Of a stretch of 64,000 nt of DNA, positions 63,446 to 64,000 are shown in pieces. Under the pieces are notes generated by a model. It searched no databases. It saw only the letters and a list, made by a program, of their open reading frames with translations, and was not told where the DNA came from. Each line of letters opens with the position of its first letter. Position 1 is the first letter of the stretch. The position numbers were made by a program, and so were the translations under genes. Source of the DNA: Gemmatimonadota bacterium (GTDB taxonomy: Bacteria > Gemmatimonadota > Gemmatimonadetes > Longimicrobiales > Longimicrobiaceae). The stretch spans positions 1 to 64,000 of the forward strand of contig JAQBQD010000188.1 of NCBI GenBank assembly GCA_028287185.1, in the 5' to 3' direction.

Positions 63446-63622
63446 GCGTCTCGATGTGCGCTTTTACCTGACTCCCGCGTAAGGATGCTGGGTGATGAGC
63501 CTATGTTGGAATCCCGCTTGGAAATACACACACCTGCGAAGTACGCTTGTCGCGGCTGGAGGTGAGCGCTGCGGATGATGTGTGGAGGGTTCGGGGGCTC
63601 GGAACGCGATTTCGGGGGTCCG

Positions 63623-64000
63623 TCAGCCGCCCAGGGAGCGGTCGCGGATGAGGTTCAGATGATGGAGCTCATGGCCGGCGATGTGGTACGCCAGCGCGCG
63701 GACCGTCGCGGCGGTCCCGTTCGCCACGCCGCTGCGGACGAACGCCGCCTCCGGAAGACCGGCGAACAGCGCGATCGTCGCGGCGCGCACGGCGGCGTAC
63801 TCGGCCAGGATGGATTCGATGCCGCGCTCGTTCGCGCCGGACGCGGCGGCGTAGTCGTCCTGCTCGAAGCCCGGCAGCTCCGTCGCGTCGCCGCGCGCGA
63901 AGCGGAGGGCGCGGCAGGCGTAGATGCGCTCGTCGTCCACCACGTGCACCAGCGTCTCCTTGATCGTCCACTTGCCCGGCGCGTAGCGGTGCAGCAGCGC
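63623..64000 (-). CDS. DinB-family protein (partial)
   Basis: The C-terminal 125 residues of a DinB/YfiT-like four-helix protein entering from the right edge. K-W-T-I-K-E-T-L-V-H-V-V-D-D-E-R-I-Y begins the visible part, with the first metal His, and H-I-A-G-H-E-L-H-H-L-N-L-I-R supplies the others. Such proteins are often metal-dependent thiol transferases or damage-response factors of unclear role. The frame is open to base 64000, so the start lies outside the window. Confidence 0.88.
   Translation of the reverse strand, partial: ALLHRYAPGKWTIKETLVHVVDDERIYACRALRFARGDATELPGFEQDDYAAASGANERGIESILAEYAAVRAATIALFAGLPEAAFVRSGVANGTAATVRALAYHIAGHELHHLNLIRDRSLGG

Larger units (their letters stand above)
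63098..63622. other. Intergenic region upstream of ABC operon
   Basis: Contains the 18-residue peptide frame at 63296-63352 and its promoter at 63417-63445, both facing the ABC transporter. The part 63446-63622 is relatively AT-rich near 63500-63540 and otherwise featureless. Confidence 0.45.

Overview
The window is very GC-rich, densely packed bacterial chromosome. Nearly every real gene shows strong G/C third-position bias and therefore long antisense shadow frames. Gene content and protein style (an actinobacterial/gemmatimonad-type three-subunit SDH, an M61 peptidase, TPR exported proteins, a compact arginine cluster, DMSO-reductase-free aerobic metabolism) suggest a Gemmatimonadota-like organism, perhaps Longimicrobium. 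That placement is inferred from general resemblance and was not tested by a search.

Layout. 0-16 kb: acyl-CoA dehydrogenase, EamA exporter, a Ser/Gly-rich coiled-coil protein, exported TPR protein, M61 peptidase coupled to a lipoprotein glutaminyl cyclase, a 36-residue cationic membrane peptide, thioredoxin-like ferredoxin plus GNAT, glycosyltransferase, membrane diguanylate cyclase. 14.7-22.8 kb (minus strand): arginine synthesis argC-argB-argD-argA, argG, argH. Set into this cluster on the opposite strand, between argG and argH, is a 1.3-kb tandem array of four small Cys-rich RiPP-like precursor genes with a near-identical leader (K-L-x-L-D-D-L-x-[IV]-E-S-F-A-T), preceded by a fifth, more divergent member and a promoter. 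No maturation enzyme is nearby. This is the most interesting feature of the window. 23-27 kb: SDR, AidB-like acyl-CoA dehydrogenase, and a Xre/RES toxin-antitoxin pair. 27-32.3 kb: lipA, a Uma2 endonuclease-like gene and pdhABC, so lipoate synthesis sits beside its client complex.

32.3-36.8 kb is a more mosaic stretch: a possible group II intron remnant, TIGR01777 epimerase, DinB-like protein, F420/NADP-reductase-like protein, a low-GC frameshifted gene and a HepT/MntA toxin-antitoxin pair. 36.9-40.5 kb (minus): a molybdenum hydroxylase (large, small, medium subunits). 41-42.7 kb: XRE regulator, lone PAS protein, membrane-anchored hypothetical. 43-46 kb: branched-chain-amino-acid-type binding lipoprotein translationally coupled to a chemoreceptor, with a sigma-54-type promoter upstream. 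46.3-49.5 kb: pseudouridine synthase, methyltransferase, two very small genes, GNAT.

49.5-53.3 kb (minus): sdhC-sdhA-sdhB followed by an overlapping 119-residue protein. 53.5-54.7 kb: low-GC FRG-domain gene with a small HTH gene. 54.8-58.6 kb: three exported proteins of unknown function bracketed by two ~276-bp direct repeats. 58.6-64 kb: two minus-strand enzymes, a frameshifted Cys-rich peptide relic beside a two-gene ABC exporter, an 18-residue hydrophobic peptide with a strong ribosome site, and a partial DinB gene running off the end. No rRNA, tRNA, CRISPR array or intact insertion sequence was seen.
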